A stretch of DNA of 39,946 bases from Cytophagales bacterium (GTDB lineage Bacteria > Bacteroidota > Bacteroidia > Cytophagales > Cyclobacteriaceae): assembly GCA_016124425.1 (NCBI GenBank), contig WGNT01000152.1, positions 1-39,946 on the forward strand, given 5' to 3'. Both the position numbers and the translations under genes were made by a program. Shown piece after piece: positions 23,906-32,788 of this stretch; position 1 is the stretch's first letter, and each line of letters starts with the position of its first letter. Under the pieces are notes generated by a model. The model was not told the DNA's origin. It worked only from the letters and a program-made list of their open reading frames with translations, and searched no databases.

Positions 23906-26900
23906 ATGAACTTGACGAATTTTTCAGTAAAAAATTACCAGTTCACGCTGGTGGTGTTTCTTATGGTAGCTGTGGTCGGTTTAGTCACCATGCTGACTAT
24001 GCCCCGGGCGGAGGATCCCCAAATTAATCCGCCAACCTATCCGATTGTCGTTGTCTATCCGGGAACCAGTCCACAGGATATGGAAGAACTGGTGGTAAAA
24101 CCTATCGAGAATAAAATCTATGAACTTGAAAACATTGACCGCATTGTTACTTCTATTGAAGATGGACTAGCCGTAATCCGGGTGGAGTTTAGGTACGGAG
24201 TTGATGTAGACAATAAGTACCAGGAGGTTGTGCGGGAGGTTAATGCATTGCGGTCGGAATTACCGGAAGACATCTTCAGCATTGAAATCAGGAAGATTGA
24301 CCCCAGTGATGTGAATATTCTCCAAGTTGCTTTGGTGAGTGAAACGGCCTCTTTTGCGGCATTAAAGATCCAGACAGATGTATTAAAGGACGAATTGGAA
24401 AAAGTGGTGAACCTCAAAAAGGTGAAGGTGTCGGGCGTGGCAGAGGAAGAGGTAAGAATTGACTTGCAGCTCGAAAAAATCGCCGAATTAAATATCCCGC
24501 TCAATGCGGTTTTGGGAAGTATACAGAGCGAGGCCATCAACATCCCTGGAGGAAGCATCACTGCCGGAACAAAAACGTTTAACGTAAAAACTAGCGGAAA
24601 ATTCAGCGGCTTGGAGGATATCTCGAACACGGTGATCTACAGTGCCGGTGGAAAAATTGTCTACCTACGGGATGTTGCGACGGTTGGCTTTAGAAATGAA
24701 GCCGAAAAGCACCTTACCCGGTTAAATGGCTATCGCTGTGTACTAGTGAATGCCGCGCAGAAGGCAGGCAGCAACATTAGTGCTACTCAGGCGATGTATC
24801 TACCTGTCTTGGAAGCGTTTGAAAAGGAACTTCCTCCAAATATGAAGTTGTATACGCATTTTGACCAAGCAGAGAATGTCGCACTTCGCCTGTCGGGGTT
24901 GGGGATTGATTTTGTGATTGCCATCTTTCTTGTCTTTTTTACGCTGGCTCCATTGGGTACGCGCGCATCGTTGGTGGTCATGATCGCCATACCCTTGTCG
25001 CTGGCGCTGGGGCTGGTTGGTTTGAATGCCTTCGGCATTTCCCTGAACCAATTGAGTATCGTAGGCTTGGTGGTTTCGTTAGGATTACTCGTCGATGACA
25101 GTATTGTGGTCGTCGAAAATATAGAACGCTGGCTGAGAGATGGGTATTCGAGAATGGAAGCAGCTATCATGGCGACCAAGCAAATCACCATACCCGTCAT
25201 CGGAACGACGGCGACATTGGTTATCTCGTTTCTGCCTTTGGTATTTCTTCCCGGCGGTCCGGGAGAATTTGTTAGGGGGCTTCCCTTAGCAGTTATATCA
25301 AGCGTGATTGCATCTACTTTAGTATCCCTTACCGTTGTTCCTTTTCTTGCAAGTGTTGTACTGCGCGAACATACCAACCCTGAAGGAAATATATTTCTAA
25401 GGATATTGAAGAGGGTCATCAGTGCTACCTATGCTAAAGTGATGAAAAGGGCTTTACGAAATCCTGTCCGCACCCTATTCGTTTCTTTTGCCCTGTTTGG
25501 TGCTTCATTGGCGTTGTTTCCGGTCATCGGCTTTAAGCTTTTTCCCACTTCTGAAAAGCCCATTTTCTTAATCAATATCAAAATGCCGCTTCAAACCAGC
25601 ATTCAAGAAGGAGACCGCATAGCGAAGTTGGTTGAAGCCAAGCTTATGGATGAGGAGCTGATAGCTTATTTTACAACAAACATCGGCAAGGGGAATCCCC
25701 AGATCTATTACAATGTACCCCAGCAGGAGGAAAAGGTGGATTTTGCCCAGGTCTTTGTGCAGTTGGATCCAAAAGCCAAGCCCGTTGTAAAGAATAAACT
25801 AATCAATGGCCTCCGGGAATCCTTTGCGGATTTTCCTTATGCGGTGGTAGAAGTAAAAGATTTTGAACAAGGTCCTCCTATAGAAGCGCCCATTTCTATA
25901 CGCGTATTCGGGGACAATCTAGATACGCTTAGAGAGCTATCGTTTCAGGTCGAAAACCTCCTCAGATCAAACCCGGGAGCGATTTATGTCAACAATGAGC
26001 TAAACACGCTAAAGACGGATATCAAAATCAATATTAACCGGGAAAAAGCCAGAACCTTGGGGATGTTTACAGGAGATATAGACAGGACGATCCGTCTCGC
26101 CGTTGCCGGGCTGAATGTAGGTACTTATACCAATGACGATGGGGATGATTACGACATTGTCGTCACTGCACCGAAAGAAAAATTCGCTACGCTGAAGTCG
26201 CTGGAGAATCTATATATAAACAATGCATCGGGAACGCCCATCCCGCTAAGCCAAATCGCTGCTGTGGAATTTGAGACCTCTCCCACGAGCATTAACCACT
26301 TCAATAAAAACCGGTTTATAAAAATCACATCCTCTACAAAGAAGGACGTGCTGGCCAACGATGTATTGGAAGACATAATCCCCCGTTTGGATCAACTGGA
26401 TTTTCCTTCTGGGTATTACTATGCCCTTTCAGGCGAAGCAGAGAGCGAGGGGGATGCCTTTGGCGGAGGCTTCATCACTGTTATTATCCTTACCGTCTTT
26501 CTCTTTATAGCCGTTTTGATCCTTCAGTTCAAAACCTTTAAGGGGATGCTTATCGTGCTTTCCGTGATTCCTCTAGGTGTTATTGGTGGTGTTTCCATGC
26601 TGTGGTTCAGCGGAAATCCGATGTCCTTTATCGCAATCATCGGGTTTATTGGATTGGCAGGTATTGAGGTGAAGAACTCCATCTTGCTTGTGGACTTCAC
26701 CAATCAACTGAGGGAAGAAGGCGAGGACCTAAATACGGCAATAGAGAAAGCCGGTGAGTTACGCTTTCTTCCTGTAGTCCTTACCTCTCTTACGGCAATT
26801 GGCGGACTGATACCCCTGGCCGTTAATCCCAATCCGCAGATATCTCCTTTGGCACTTGTCTTAATTGGCGGTTTGATTAGCTCTACCATTCTTTCCAGAA

Positions 26901-26974
26901 TCGTGACACCCGTCATGTACAAATTGATTCCGCCAAAAATTGAACTTAAAAATCAACTTCAACTTCAAAACTAA
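23906..26974 (+). CDS. RND efflux pump, HAE-1/AcrB-like permease
   Basis: Proton-driven inner-membrane exporter, 1022 residues, the family length. Twelve membrane segments in two halves with large periplasmic loops. Landmarks: N-terminal NLTNFSVKNYQFTLVVFLMVAVVGLVTMLTMPRAEDPQI, the paired aspartates of the proton relay in TM4 (GLVVSLGLLVDDSIVVVENIERW), and GEFVRGLPLAV after TM5. It looks like the HAE-1/AcrB group rather than a heavy-metal pump because there is no metal-binding Met-rich site visible. Substrates are not predictable; drugs, bile-like compounds or lipids are common. Confidence 0.95.
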   Translation: MNLTNFSVKNYQFTLVVFLMVAVVGLVTMLTMPRAEDPQINPPTYPIVVVYPGTSPQDMEELVVKPIENKIYELENIDRIVTSIEDGLAVIRVEFRYGVDVDNKYQEVVREVNALRSELPEDIFSIEIRKIDPSDVNILQVALVSETASFAALKIQTDVLKDELEKVVNLKKVKVSGVAEEEVRIDLQLEKIAELNIPLNAVLGSIQSEAINIPGGSITAGTKTFNVKTSGKFSGLEDISNTVIYSAGGKIVYLRDVATVGFRNEAEKHLTRLNGYRCVLVNAAQKAGSNISATQAMYLPVLEAFEKELPPNMKLYTHFDQAENVALRLSGLGIDFVIAIFLVFFTLAPLGTRASLVVMIAIPLSLALGLVGLNAFGISLNQLSIVGLVVSLGLLVDDSIVVVENIERWLRDGYSRMEAAIMATKQITIPVIGTTATLVISFLPLVFLPGGPGEFVRGLPLAVISSVIASTLVSLTVVPFLASVVLREHTNPEGNIFLRILKRVISATYAKVMKRALRNPVRTLFVSFALFGASLALFPVIGFKLFPTSEKPIFLINIKMPLQTSIQEGDRIAKLVEAKLMDEELIAYFTTNIGKGNPQIYYNVPQQEEKVDFAQVFVQLDPKAKPVVKNKLINGLRESFADFPYAVVEVKDFEQGPPIEAPISIRVFGDNLDTLRELSFQVENLLRSNPGAIYVNNELNTLKTDIKININREKARTLGMFTGDIDRTIRLAVAGLNVGTYTNDDGDDYDIVVTAPKEKFATLKSLENLYINNASGTPIPLSQIAAVEFETSPTSINHFNKNRFIKITSSTKKDVLANDVLEDIIPRLDQLDFPSGYYYALSGEAESEGDAFGGGFITVIILTVFLFIAVLILQFKTFKGMLIVLSVIPLGVIGGVSMLWFSGNPMSFIAIIGFIGLAGIEVKNSILLVDFTNQLREEGEDLNTAIEKAGELRFLPVVLTSLTAIGGLIPLAVNPNPQISPLALVLIGGLISSTILSRIVTPVMYKLIPPKIELKNQLQLQN

Positions 26975-26983
26975 CAAAAAATC

Positions 26984-27421
26984 ATGCACAAAAATCAAGT
27001 TATTTTCGCACTCGCACTCACGTTCGCTGTCTTTGCCGGCTTGTCTTTCAACGCCTTTTCCCAAAAAAGTGATGCCATCCTCGGGGAATGGATAAATGCG
27101 GAACAAAACGCCAGATTTGAAATCTACAAAAGCGAAAGCAGGTACTTTGGGAAAATTCTCTGGGGAACGGGAAGTGACCCAAAGGATGTCAAGAATCCCG
27201 ATAAAAGCCTTAGAAACCGGGACCTCGTGGGGCTTACCGTTCTCAACGATTTTGTGTACGAGGGGGGCAATAGCTGGGCCGACGGGACCATCTATGACCC
27301 AAAAGACGGTAAAACCTACTCCTGCAAACTCACCCTGAAATCAGCCGACAAGCTGGACGTGAGGGGTTTCGTCGGTTTTTCAATGTGTGGAAGGACTGAG
27401 ACTTGGACAAAAATAAAGTAA
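26984..27421 (+). CDS. DUF2147 domain exported protein
   Basis: 145 residues with a signal peptide ending NAFSQ. The mature part is DUF2147: ILGEWINAEQNARFEIYKSESRYFGKILWG, later GNSWADGTIYDPKDGKTYSCKLTLKSADKLDVRGFVGFSMCGRTETWTKI. A lipocalin-like small beta-barrel is expected; the function of the family is unknown. Only nine bases after the RND pump stop, so probably cotranscribed with it, which hints at a role in envelope stress or lipid handling (inference). Confidence 0.93.
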   Translation: MHKNQVIFALALTFAVFAGLSFNAFSQKSDAILGEWINAEQNARFEIYKSESRYFGKILWGTGSDPKDVKNPDKSLRNRDLVGLTVLNDFVYEGGNSWADGTIYDPKDGKTYSCKLTLKSADKLDVRGFVGFSMCGRTETWTKIK

Positions 27422-27441
27422 CAACACATAAACTAAAAACT

Positions 27442-28224
27442 ATGAAATCATATATTTTAATTACCGGAGCCTCTTCAGGTATAGGCTATCAAATGGCAGA
27501 ACAATTGGCGGCAAAGAAATTCAACTTGATCTTGGTAGCACGAAGTGGTGATGTGCTAAAGCGGATGAAGGTGGAACTCTCTTCCATATATGGCGTGGAT
27601 GTGCAATTTATTACGATGGATCTGTCCGTTCCTGAAAATGCCAAAAAATTATTTGATATAGTAAAATCCCAGTCCTTGCTGGTTACCCATTTGGTGAATA
27701 ATGCAGGCTTTGGGGACTACGGCAGTTTTTTGGAGACTTCGATGGAAAACGAGGTCGATATGATTAATCTGAATGTGTCGAGTTTGGTTATACTTACGAA
27801 GCTGTTTGCGCAAGACATGGCGCTTCGCAAATCCGGACGCATCATGAATGTAGCGTCTATCCTATCATTTCTCCCCTTTCCGTACTACTCGGTGTACTCC
27901 GCTACGAAGACATTTGTAATTGCATTTTCAGAAACCCTCGCAGCTGAGCTTGAAGATACGGGAGTGGTAGTGACTACCCTATGCCCCGGTACTGTAGAGA
28001 CTCCTTTTCATACCGACGGCATGCGTAAAACCAACGCCATGAGCACCAATAAGCCTATGCCAGCCAAGGATGTAGCTGCGGCCGGGGTCAATCTACTGCT
28101 TCATGGAAAGGGAAAGAAGGTCGTCGGATTCAACAACTGGTTCATTTCTAACCTTCCTAGAATCACCCCAAGTTCAATTATGATGACGATCAAAAAGAAC
28201 CTGGCGAGCCAAAGGAAGTCCTAA
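27442..28224 (+). CDS. Short-chain dehydrogenase/reductase (SDR)
   Basis: Classical SDR, 260 residues from ATG 27442 (20 bases after the DUF2147 stop; a TTG-started frame at 27403 overlaps the previous gene and is unlikely). Nucleotide-binding TGASSGIGYQMAEQLA, NNAGFGDYG, and catalytic YSVYSATK (Tyr-x3-Lys), with Ser in the preceding NVASILS. The sequence style matches the DltE/YqjQ-like SDR subgroup. Last gene of the efflux run; what it oxidises or reduces is unknown. Confidence 0.93.
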   Translation: MKSYILITGASSGIGYQMAEQLAAKKFNLILVARSGDVLKRMKVELSSIYGVDVQFITMDLSVPENAKKLFDIVKSQSLLVTHLVNNAGFGDYGSFLETSMENEVDMINLNVSSLVILTKLFAQDMALRKSGRIMNVASILSFLPFPYYSVYSATKTFVIAFSETLAAELEDTGVVVTTLCPGTVETPFHTDGMRKTNAMSTNKPMPAKDVAAAGVNLLLHGKGKKVVGFNNWFISNLPRITPSSIMMTIKKNLASQRKS

Positions 28225-28254
28225 ATCCTGAACTATAAAAAAATACACCCAGCT

Positions 28255-28345
28255 CCTCGTGATTTGCAATCGCGAGGAAAGATAGATGGAATTTGCAATT
28301 CCAATAGACAACTAAAAAAACGAGGGGTGAGCGGAGCCGAACCCC
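28255..28345. repeat. REP-like triple hairpin element
   Basis: Three inverted repeats in 91 bases. Hairpin 1 (28255-28277): CCTCGTGATT / AATCGCGAGG, one G-T pair, loop TGC. Hairpin 2 (28288-28302): GGAATT / AATTCC, loop TGC. Hairpin 3: GGGGT (28324-28328) / ACCCC (28341-28345). Hairpins 1 and 2 share the ATTTGCAAT apex. Such paired hairpins resemble REP elements mobilised by RAYT transposases, but no transposase is in the window. Confidence 0.65.
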
Positions 28346-28444
28346 AAATCCTACTTCATCTATAGTTCGCCATAGGAAATGTCAAACAGCTGGATTAACC
28401 TATACTACTTGTTTTTTATAGGATTTCCCTCGCTTTATCCATTT

Positions 28445-29671
28445 TCAGTCCTTAGCTGCCTCGTAGATGGCATCAAGCAAACTGCCTTGCTCCTTGGTGT
28501 CGTTGCCCAGTTCCCAAAACATGATGCCGCCCAGTCCTTTCTCTTTGGTGTATTCCGTCTTTAGCCGGACGGAAACTGTATCATCATAGGATACCATAAG
28601 GCTGTCAACGGCATGGTACATAAAGGGCGCTTTGGCATCCTCATCCCAATAACGACGGAAGCTGCTGTCAGGCTCGTAGATTTCTCTGATTTGGCTATAG
28701 GCCATCCAGCCAATGTGGATTCCACTGCTGCGTTGGTACAACCCATTGTTCGTAGGGGGAACTCCTTTCCAAACCCGGCCATAAAAGGCACTTCCAATAA
28801 CAATCTGCTTGGGGTCAACGCCTTCACTGATTAGAAAGTCAACGATCTTTTCGGCAGAGCGTGGGTCAGGATCCTTCGCAGCGCCCGCTTGATACAAGCT
28901 ATCCAAACGCGCCTGAAATGGGGTTCCGGATATCGATTCGCCGCTAACGTGCCCGAGTGGCGTATGATGACCGGTAAATATAGAGACTCCGGATACCTGA
29001 TCGTAGGTCATTACGTTGGTGTAGTCTGCGTATTTCATCACTTCATTCACTTCAATATGATCGTAGTACCGCTTCCAACCTGCCGAGGCAAAAGTGAGTA
29101 ATTTTGGCGTCTCAAACTGATCTAGCATCTCCCGCAGCCCTTTCATTAAGGCGGTGAAATTCTCTTTATCCTCTTCACGTGCTTTTGTGCCGGCACCCGA
29201 TATTCCTGGATACTCCCAATCCATATCCATGCCGTCAAGCTGATAGGCTGCAATAAACTCAGCCGCGCTGTCTATAAATTTTTGCCGGCTTTCCGCTGAC
29301 AATGCCATATCTGAAAATCCATCAGCACCCCAACCGCCACAAGCGATCATCACTTTCAGGTTTGGATTGCGATCCTTTTGTCTCACCAGGGCTTCCAGTT
29401 TCGGGCCTGCTACATCCGGGTTTCCGAATTTCATTTCCCCGTCAATCACATGCGTAAAGGAGTAGATGATGTGGGTGAGTTTTTCCACGGGCAACTCGTC
29501 CGGCTTATAGTCCCGTTCGGGCACATAATAGGCCATCACCACGGGGCCGCTTGACGACAATGTACTTACTGTCTGTTCCTTCAATTGACTGTTTGACTGA
29601 TTCGAACAACCAAAAATAAAAATAACCAGTAGGAAAGAGGTCAAGTGGATACTTTTCCGGTTCAATTGCAT
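28445..29671 (-). CDS. Glycoside hydrolase family 18 (chitinase-like) lipoprotein
   Basis: Endo-acting beta-N-acetylglucosaminidase-type enzyme, chitinase-like. ATG 29671 gives 408 residues with a lipoprotein signal (FLLVIFIFGC, Cys22); an upstream in-frame start at 29767 would put a non-signal stretch before it and is rejected. The catalytic DxxDxDxE motif is intact in LDGMDMDWEYPG (D146-x2-D149-x-D151-x-E153), with MACGGWG-type strand 3 before it (VMIACGGWGAD) and SFxT beta-strand (IIYSFTHV). Late family block GGIMFWELGND is present. It probably works at the outer membrane on chitin or related GlcNAc glycans. Monocistronic. Confidence 0.92.
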   Translation of the reverse strand: MQLNRKSIHLTSFLLVIFIFGCSNQSNSQLKEQTVSTLSSSGPVVMAYYVPERDYKPDELPVEKLTHIIYSFTHVIDGEMKFGNPDVAGPKLEALVRQKDRNPNLKVMIACGGWGADGFSDMALSAESRQKFIDSAAEFIAAYQLDGMDMDWEYPGISGAGTKAREEDKENFTALMKGLREMLDQFETPKLLTFASAGWKRYYDHIEVNEVMKYADYTNVMTYDQVSGVSIFTGHHTPLGHVSGESISGTPFQARLDSLYQAGAAKDPDPRSAEKIVDFLISEGVDPKQIVIGSAFYGRVWKGVPPTNNGLYQRSSGIHIGWMAYSQIREIYEPDSSFRRYWDEDAKAPFMYHAVDSLMVSYDDTVSVRLKTEYTKEKGLGGIMFWELGNDTKEQGSLLDAIYEAAKD

Positions 29672-30207
29672 ATTCGTTAACCTTAAGTGACTAGAGAAAA
29701 TAGGTTGGGTAATGATTATGTTTAGCGAATCAACCAAATTTTTTTGCATGGAAAAAGCAATCTTCAAAAAAAATTATAGAACTAGGCACTTCTTCAAAAT
29801 TCTAAATCTAGGAACTCTAATTATGCCACGCTATTCTTAAGAGAAAACCCGACGCCATAGATCATTAATCAAGTCGAGATCTAGCTAAAAAGACCACAAA
29901 GGGCATAAAGTTTTATTTAATAACCCTCTGAGTGCTTTGTGGTTCTCTTTAAAAATTAAATTTGAAGGTCGAATTGATTAAGATGAATGAATTGATGAAT
30001 TTTTGTTGGGATCAAATGTTTGAAATGTAGTATTGAACAAAAGCCTAAGCGGTCTACGTTGGGGTTTTGTGTCACCAAATTTTCCTGTTTTCCCTATCAC
30101 CCAAAACTTTACCATCACCATAAATTCATGTGTATTCCCTAAAAACTCTCTGAAGGAGATTGTAGGGTAAAATAGGCTAAATGAATAAAACCCAAAACCC
30201 ATTACTT
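29672..30207. other. Intergenic region with the second dispersed repeat copy
   Basis: Between the GH18 gene and the first gene of the exported trio. No real gene is supported; the minus-strand frame at 29978-30226 lies mostly in repeat sequence. The repeat at 29887-30045 is described separately. Upstream of the GH18 gene the sequence is AT-rich without a consensus promoter I can defend. Confidence 0.6.
29887..30045 (+). repeat. Dispersed intergenic repeat, copy B
   Basis: Shares a block series with 8121-8280. It opens with a perfect 9-base inverted repeat ACCACAAAG (29893-29901) / CTTTGTGGT (29935-29943), then CTTTAAAA, GAAGGTC, AATTGATT, TTTTTGTTGGG and the identical 16-base block TTTGAAATGTAGTATT (30019-30034) followed by GAACAAA. 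Copy B is the better preserved of the two in the hairpin part. Confidence 0.75.
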
Positions 30208-30942
30208 TCACTTCGCCCTTACCCAAGTAAGATCATCCGGCAAATTATCCAATTTTGAAACTTTAATTACCTCTGGAAAAACCCCTCCATTCTTTGATTC
30301 AAAAACCTCTTCGATTTTGTATTGAACAATATTCCAACCCTTTTCAATTTCAAGATCGAAAAGGGTGAATTTATCATAATTCTCATCACCCAAACTTGTA
30401 TAGGCAGCCGTAATACAGGTCCCTTTGGCAGAAGCTTTTTCCTCGGAAAAATAAAACAATAGATAATACCCTAGTCCAACATCCCCTTTTTGATCCTGAT
30501 GCAACCAATTTGCCACAAGAGGGTTGTTGACTGCGTAAATTCTTCCGTTCTCTGCTTTTTTCTTATTGTCAGTAAGCATCAAATTCGCCAAACCTGAAAC
30601 CACGCAATCGGGATTTTCAAATTCAACATCAGGATATCTACATGTAAAAGTATTTTCGACCGTGGACAATCTTAACGTGAATCCTCTAGGTGCTTTTTTC
30701 TGTGCCTTGGCTGCCATTTTCTTGATGTCGTCCAAATAAGTGGCCGATAAAGGAATTGTAATCACTCCTTTTTCATCAATCGTGCCCCAAGTGTATTTTT
30801 TACCTGTTACAATATCATGCGAAATGATCAGCCCTTTTCCATCTGTATAATCAGAGATAATGCCCGATAAGGTGCCCTGGGCGATTGTCTCCAATTGGAA
30901 GTTCAAAATGATAAGAAAAAATAGCAAATAGGTAGTTTTCAT
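30208..30942 (-). CDS. Exported protein of unknown function, paralogue of the protein at 31755-32450
   Basis: 244 residues, signal peptide MKTTYLLFFLIILNFQLETIAQ. No family recognised. The whole length matches the protein at 31755-32450 in layout: an opening GTLSGII..., then DEKGVITIPL (the partner has DKKGVFTANL), a middle with a Cys, and the best-kept C-terminal block, LFDLEIEKGWNIVQYKIEEVFES ... IKVSKLDNLPDDLTWV versus FDIELKKGFNWIEYIIEQVYET ... VKITNLKDPSKMKWV. The beta-rich composition suggests a beta-sandwich. Three cysteines (TFTCRYPDVEFENPDC and GTCITAAY) could pair in the periplasm. Third gene of a minus-strand trio; probably an envelope or secreted protein. Confidence 0.75.
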   Translation of the reverse strand: MKTTYLLFFLIILNFQLETIAQGTLSGIISDYTDGKGLIISHDIVTGKKYTWGTIDEKGVITIPLSATYLDDIKKMAAKAQKKAPRGFTLRLSTVENTFTCRYPDVEFENPDCVVSGLANLMLTDNKKKAENGRIYAVNNPLVANWLHQDQKGDVGLGYYLLFYFSEEKASAKGTCITAAYTSLGDENYDKFTLFDLEIEKGWNIVQYKIEEVFESKNGGVFPEVIKVSKLDNLPDDLTWVRAK

Positions 30943-31030
30943 TATCTTTAGGTATCAAATCATCATCAGGTCTTAAGTCAAATCCAGACCTTCGACAGTT
31001 ACGTTTCTGGATCCGTGAAATGTCGCCACG

Positions 31031-31600
31031 TTAATCCCGATTATTGACCTTAAGGATAAACTCTCCGTCCGTAATATTTTTTGAATTTCCGGAGACAATT
31101 TCATAAATGATCCCGGAAAATTTCCCTTTTATCCGATTGGCTGTCAACTCGGTTATTTCCAAAATTGAATCCTCTTCATCGACATCGGTAACATATCCAA
31201 GACCTTCGGTTGCTTTGATATACCCCAAGGTGAATCCTTTCAGCCCAAATCCGGTTTCTGTAAATGGTCTGAGGTAGTTGTAGGTTTTAACCCCAATTGG
31301 GCTATCATCTTTAACGATAAGCGTAATCACCTCAGAGAATCCTATATTATCCCCAGCGCTAGAACCTGCCGAGATACCCATTTCATAAACCCCTGGTATC
31401 GCAGAACCAATACTTACAAGCTGTAAATCCTCCTGTTTAAACTCAACTAAAACACCGTCAATTTTTGCCTTCAAAAAAAAGCCAGTAGTAGGAATTGTGT
31501 CGTCGTCAACATCTTCGTCTGCTGTCAAACCGCAACTCCAAGAAAGGGCTACGAGGAGTGTTCCATAGAAAAAATGCCATATGTTAAATCGATTTTTCAT
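31031..31600 (-). CDS. Lipoprotein of unknown function (DUF6252-like pattern)
   Basis: 189 residues with a lipoprotein signal ending LSWSC (Cys23), followed by an acidic linker (DEDVDDDTIPTT), typical of surface-exported lipoproteins in Bacteroidota. The mature part, AKIDGVLVEFKQEDLQL ... LEITELTANRIKGKFSGIIYEIVSGNSKNITDGEF, resembles small lipoproteins annotated as DUF6252 (recalled, not searched). It sits between the two paralogous exported proteins and is on the same strand, so it may be their anchor or partner (inference). Function unknown. Confidence 0.75.
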   Translation of the reverse strand: MKNRFNIWHFFYGTLLVALSWSCGLTADEDVDDDTIPTTGFFLKAKIDGVLVEFKQEDLQLVSIGSAIPGVYEMGISAGSSAGDNIGFSEVITLIVKDDSPIGVKTYNYLRPFTETGFGLKGFTLGYIKATEGLGYVTDVDEEDSILEITELTANRIKGKFSGIIYEIVSGNSKNITDGEFILKVNNRD

Positions 31601-31645
31601 GTGTATATCGTGTTTATAGTTTGTTTTTTAATTGGCCAAAACTTG

Positions 31646-31703
31646 CCCCGATGCGAATCGGGGTGGCATTCCAGCCTGCGGAAGGTAGGCCTGCCGCAAT
31701 GGT
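31646..31703. repeat. REP-like palindromic element
   Basis: Hairpin CCCCGAT (31646-31652) / ATCGGGG (31657-31663) with a GCGA loop, followed by a GC-rich tract GGCATTCCAGCCTGCGGAAG... with nested arms TGCGG / CCGCA. The composition is unlike the AT-rich surroundings. It resembles extragenic repeats I recall from Cytophagales. It separates the first and second gene of the exported trio. Confidence 0.55.
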
Positions 31704-31754
31704 AATCACCCCTCCGAGTTAGGTCTCCACATGCGATATCCGATTTGCTTTTTG

Positions 31755-32450
31755 TTAATAATATGTACCCACCCATTTCATTTTAGAAGGATCTTTCAAA
31801 TTCGTGATTTTTACTTTTGATGGAAAGGATGCCCGGATATCGGGGTTTGTTTCATATACCTGTTCAATAATATACTCAATCCAATTGAATCCCTTTTTTA
31901 ATTCAATATCGAAAATGTACTCAGTCGGAACTTCTTCATTGTCACTAGCATATACGCTGCTGCTACAAGTCATGCTTAGTGTCACATCTTCCTCGACATA
32001 TATTATTTCATAAAAAGAACCCTCAACTGCATTATTATATCCGGAGTCCTCTATCCACGGTATAAGGCTTTCATCAGAGACTAAGAATGCCGTACCGGCC
32101 CATTCTCCTTTATTGGTCAACCTGACAAAATCCTGTCTTGCGGCTGGTTTTTCAGCATGTTCTCCAAACGCATCTGAACCGTTACAGCTGAAATAAAAAC
32201 TAAAATAAAGAGGCCCCATTGACATAGATCTAGAGTCTTCCGGAATAGTGGCTATGGACAGGTTTTCAAGGTTTGCGGTGAATACCCCCTTTTTGTCAAC
32301 CTTACCGATTGAAATCGGATTGTCCATTCCAAATAACATTAGTACCATATCCATCTCGGTCTTTCCGTGATTTTGAATTTTACCTGTTATTTCTTGCGCC
32401 TTTGTTAAGAAAGGCAGGCAGGTCATGCAAAGGATGAAAATCGTTCTCAT
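31755..32450 (-). CDS. Exported protein of unknown function, paralogue of the protein at 30208-30942
   Basis: 231 residues, signal peptide MRTIFILCMTCLPFLTKAQ. No known family recognised. Homologous along its length to the 244-residue protein two genes downstream, with the C-terminal block FDIELKKGFNWIEYIIEQVYET best conserved. Cysteines occur in YFSCNGSD and SMTCSSS. First gene of the trio and divergent from the hybrid two-component regulator at 32789, with which it shares a 338-base control region; the regulator may control it (inference from arrangement). Confidence 0.75.
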   Translation of the reverse strand: MRTIFILCMTCLPFLTKAQEITGKIQNHGKTEMDMVLMLFGMDNPISIGKVDKKGVFTANLENLSIATIPEDSRSMSMGPLYFSFYFSCNGSDAFGEHAEKPAARQDFVRLTNKGEWAGTAFLVSDESLIPWIEDSGYNNAVEGSFYEIIYVEEDVTLSMTCSSSVYASDNEEVPTEYIFDIELKKGFNWIEYIIEQVYETNPDIRASFPSKVKITNLKDPSKMKWVGTYY

Positions 32451-32788
32451 AGTAGTTGTTGCTTGTAAAAGGTTACGCTGAATTGATTGGCAAATCTATT
32501 TCAAAGCGACTTGTGTCTATGTCAAATTCATACCATTAAATAAGACGTATGTAACATAAATAATGAATTTTGAAGGTAAGAAGGTCCAAAAAGTTTGCGT
32601 CAGCTGCGAGCCTCATTCAATGAGTTTTACCATAAATGAGTGAATGGCGTTTCATGGAATGATTTGTAGGAATGTATACTGAACGGAAATATAAAAATTC
32701 GACAGTTAACAAAAATACTGCTGATTTATTTCGTGAAAGAATCTATATTTAGCGTTTACGGAGAATCAGTCCAAGACCGAAAAACCCA
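32451..32788. promoter_or_regulatory. Divergent control region between the exported trio and the hybrid regulator
   Basis: Contains a 13-base palindrome CTCATT-C-AATGAG (32612-32624); AATGAG recurs at 32635-32640, giving direct repeats 16 bases apart, followed by TGAATG (32641-32646), which is inverted to CATTCA at 32614-32619. TATATTTA (32744-32751) is one mismatch from the -7 consensus for the regulator gene; no good -33 box is seen. Confidence 0.45.

Noticed and set aside
24118..25419. Long minus-strand open frames (170 and 210 codons) inside the RND pump gene
   Set aside because: Antisense shadows of a well-supported 1022-residue pump; their sequences are low in structure and Ser/Thr-rich, as expected from reversed codons.
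29978..30226. 82-codon minus-strand frame downstream of the exported trio
   Set aside because: It runs through the dispersed repeat and has no start context or conserved pattern; more likely repeat sequence than a gene.
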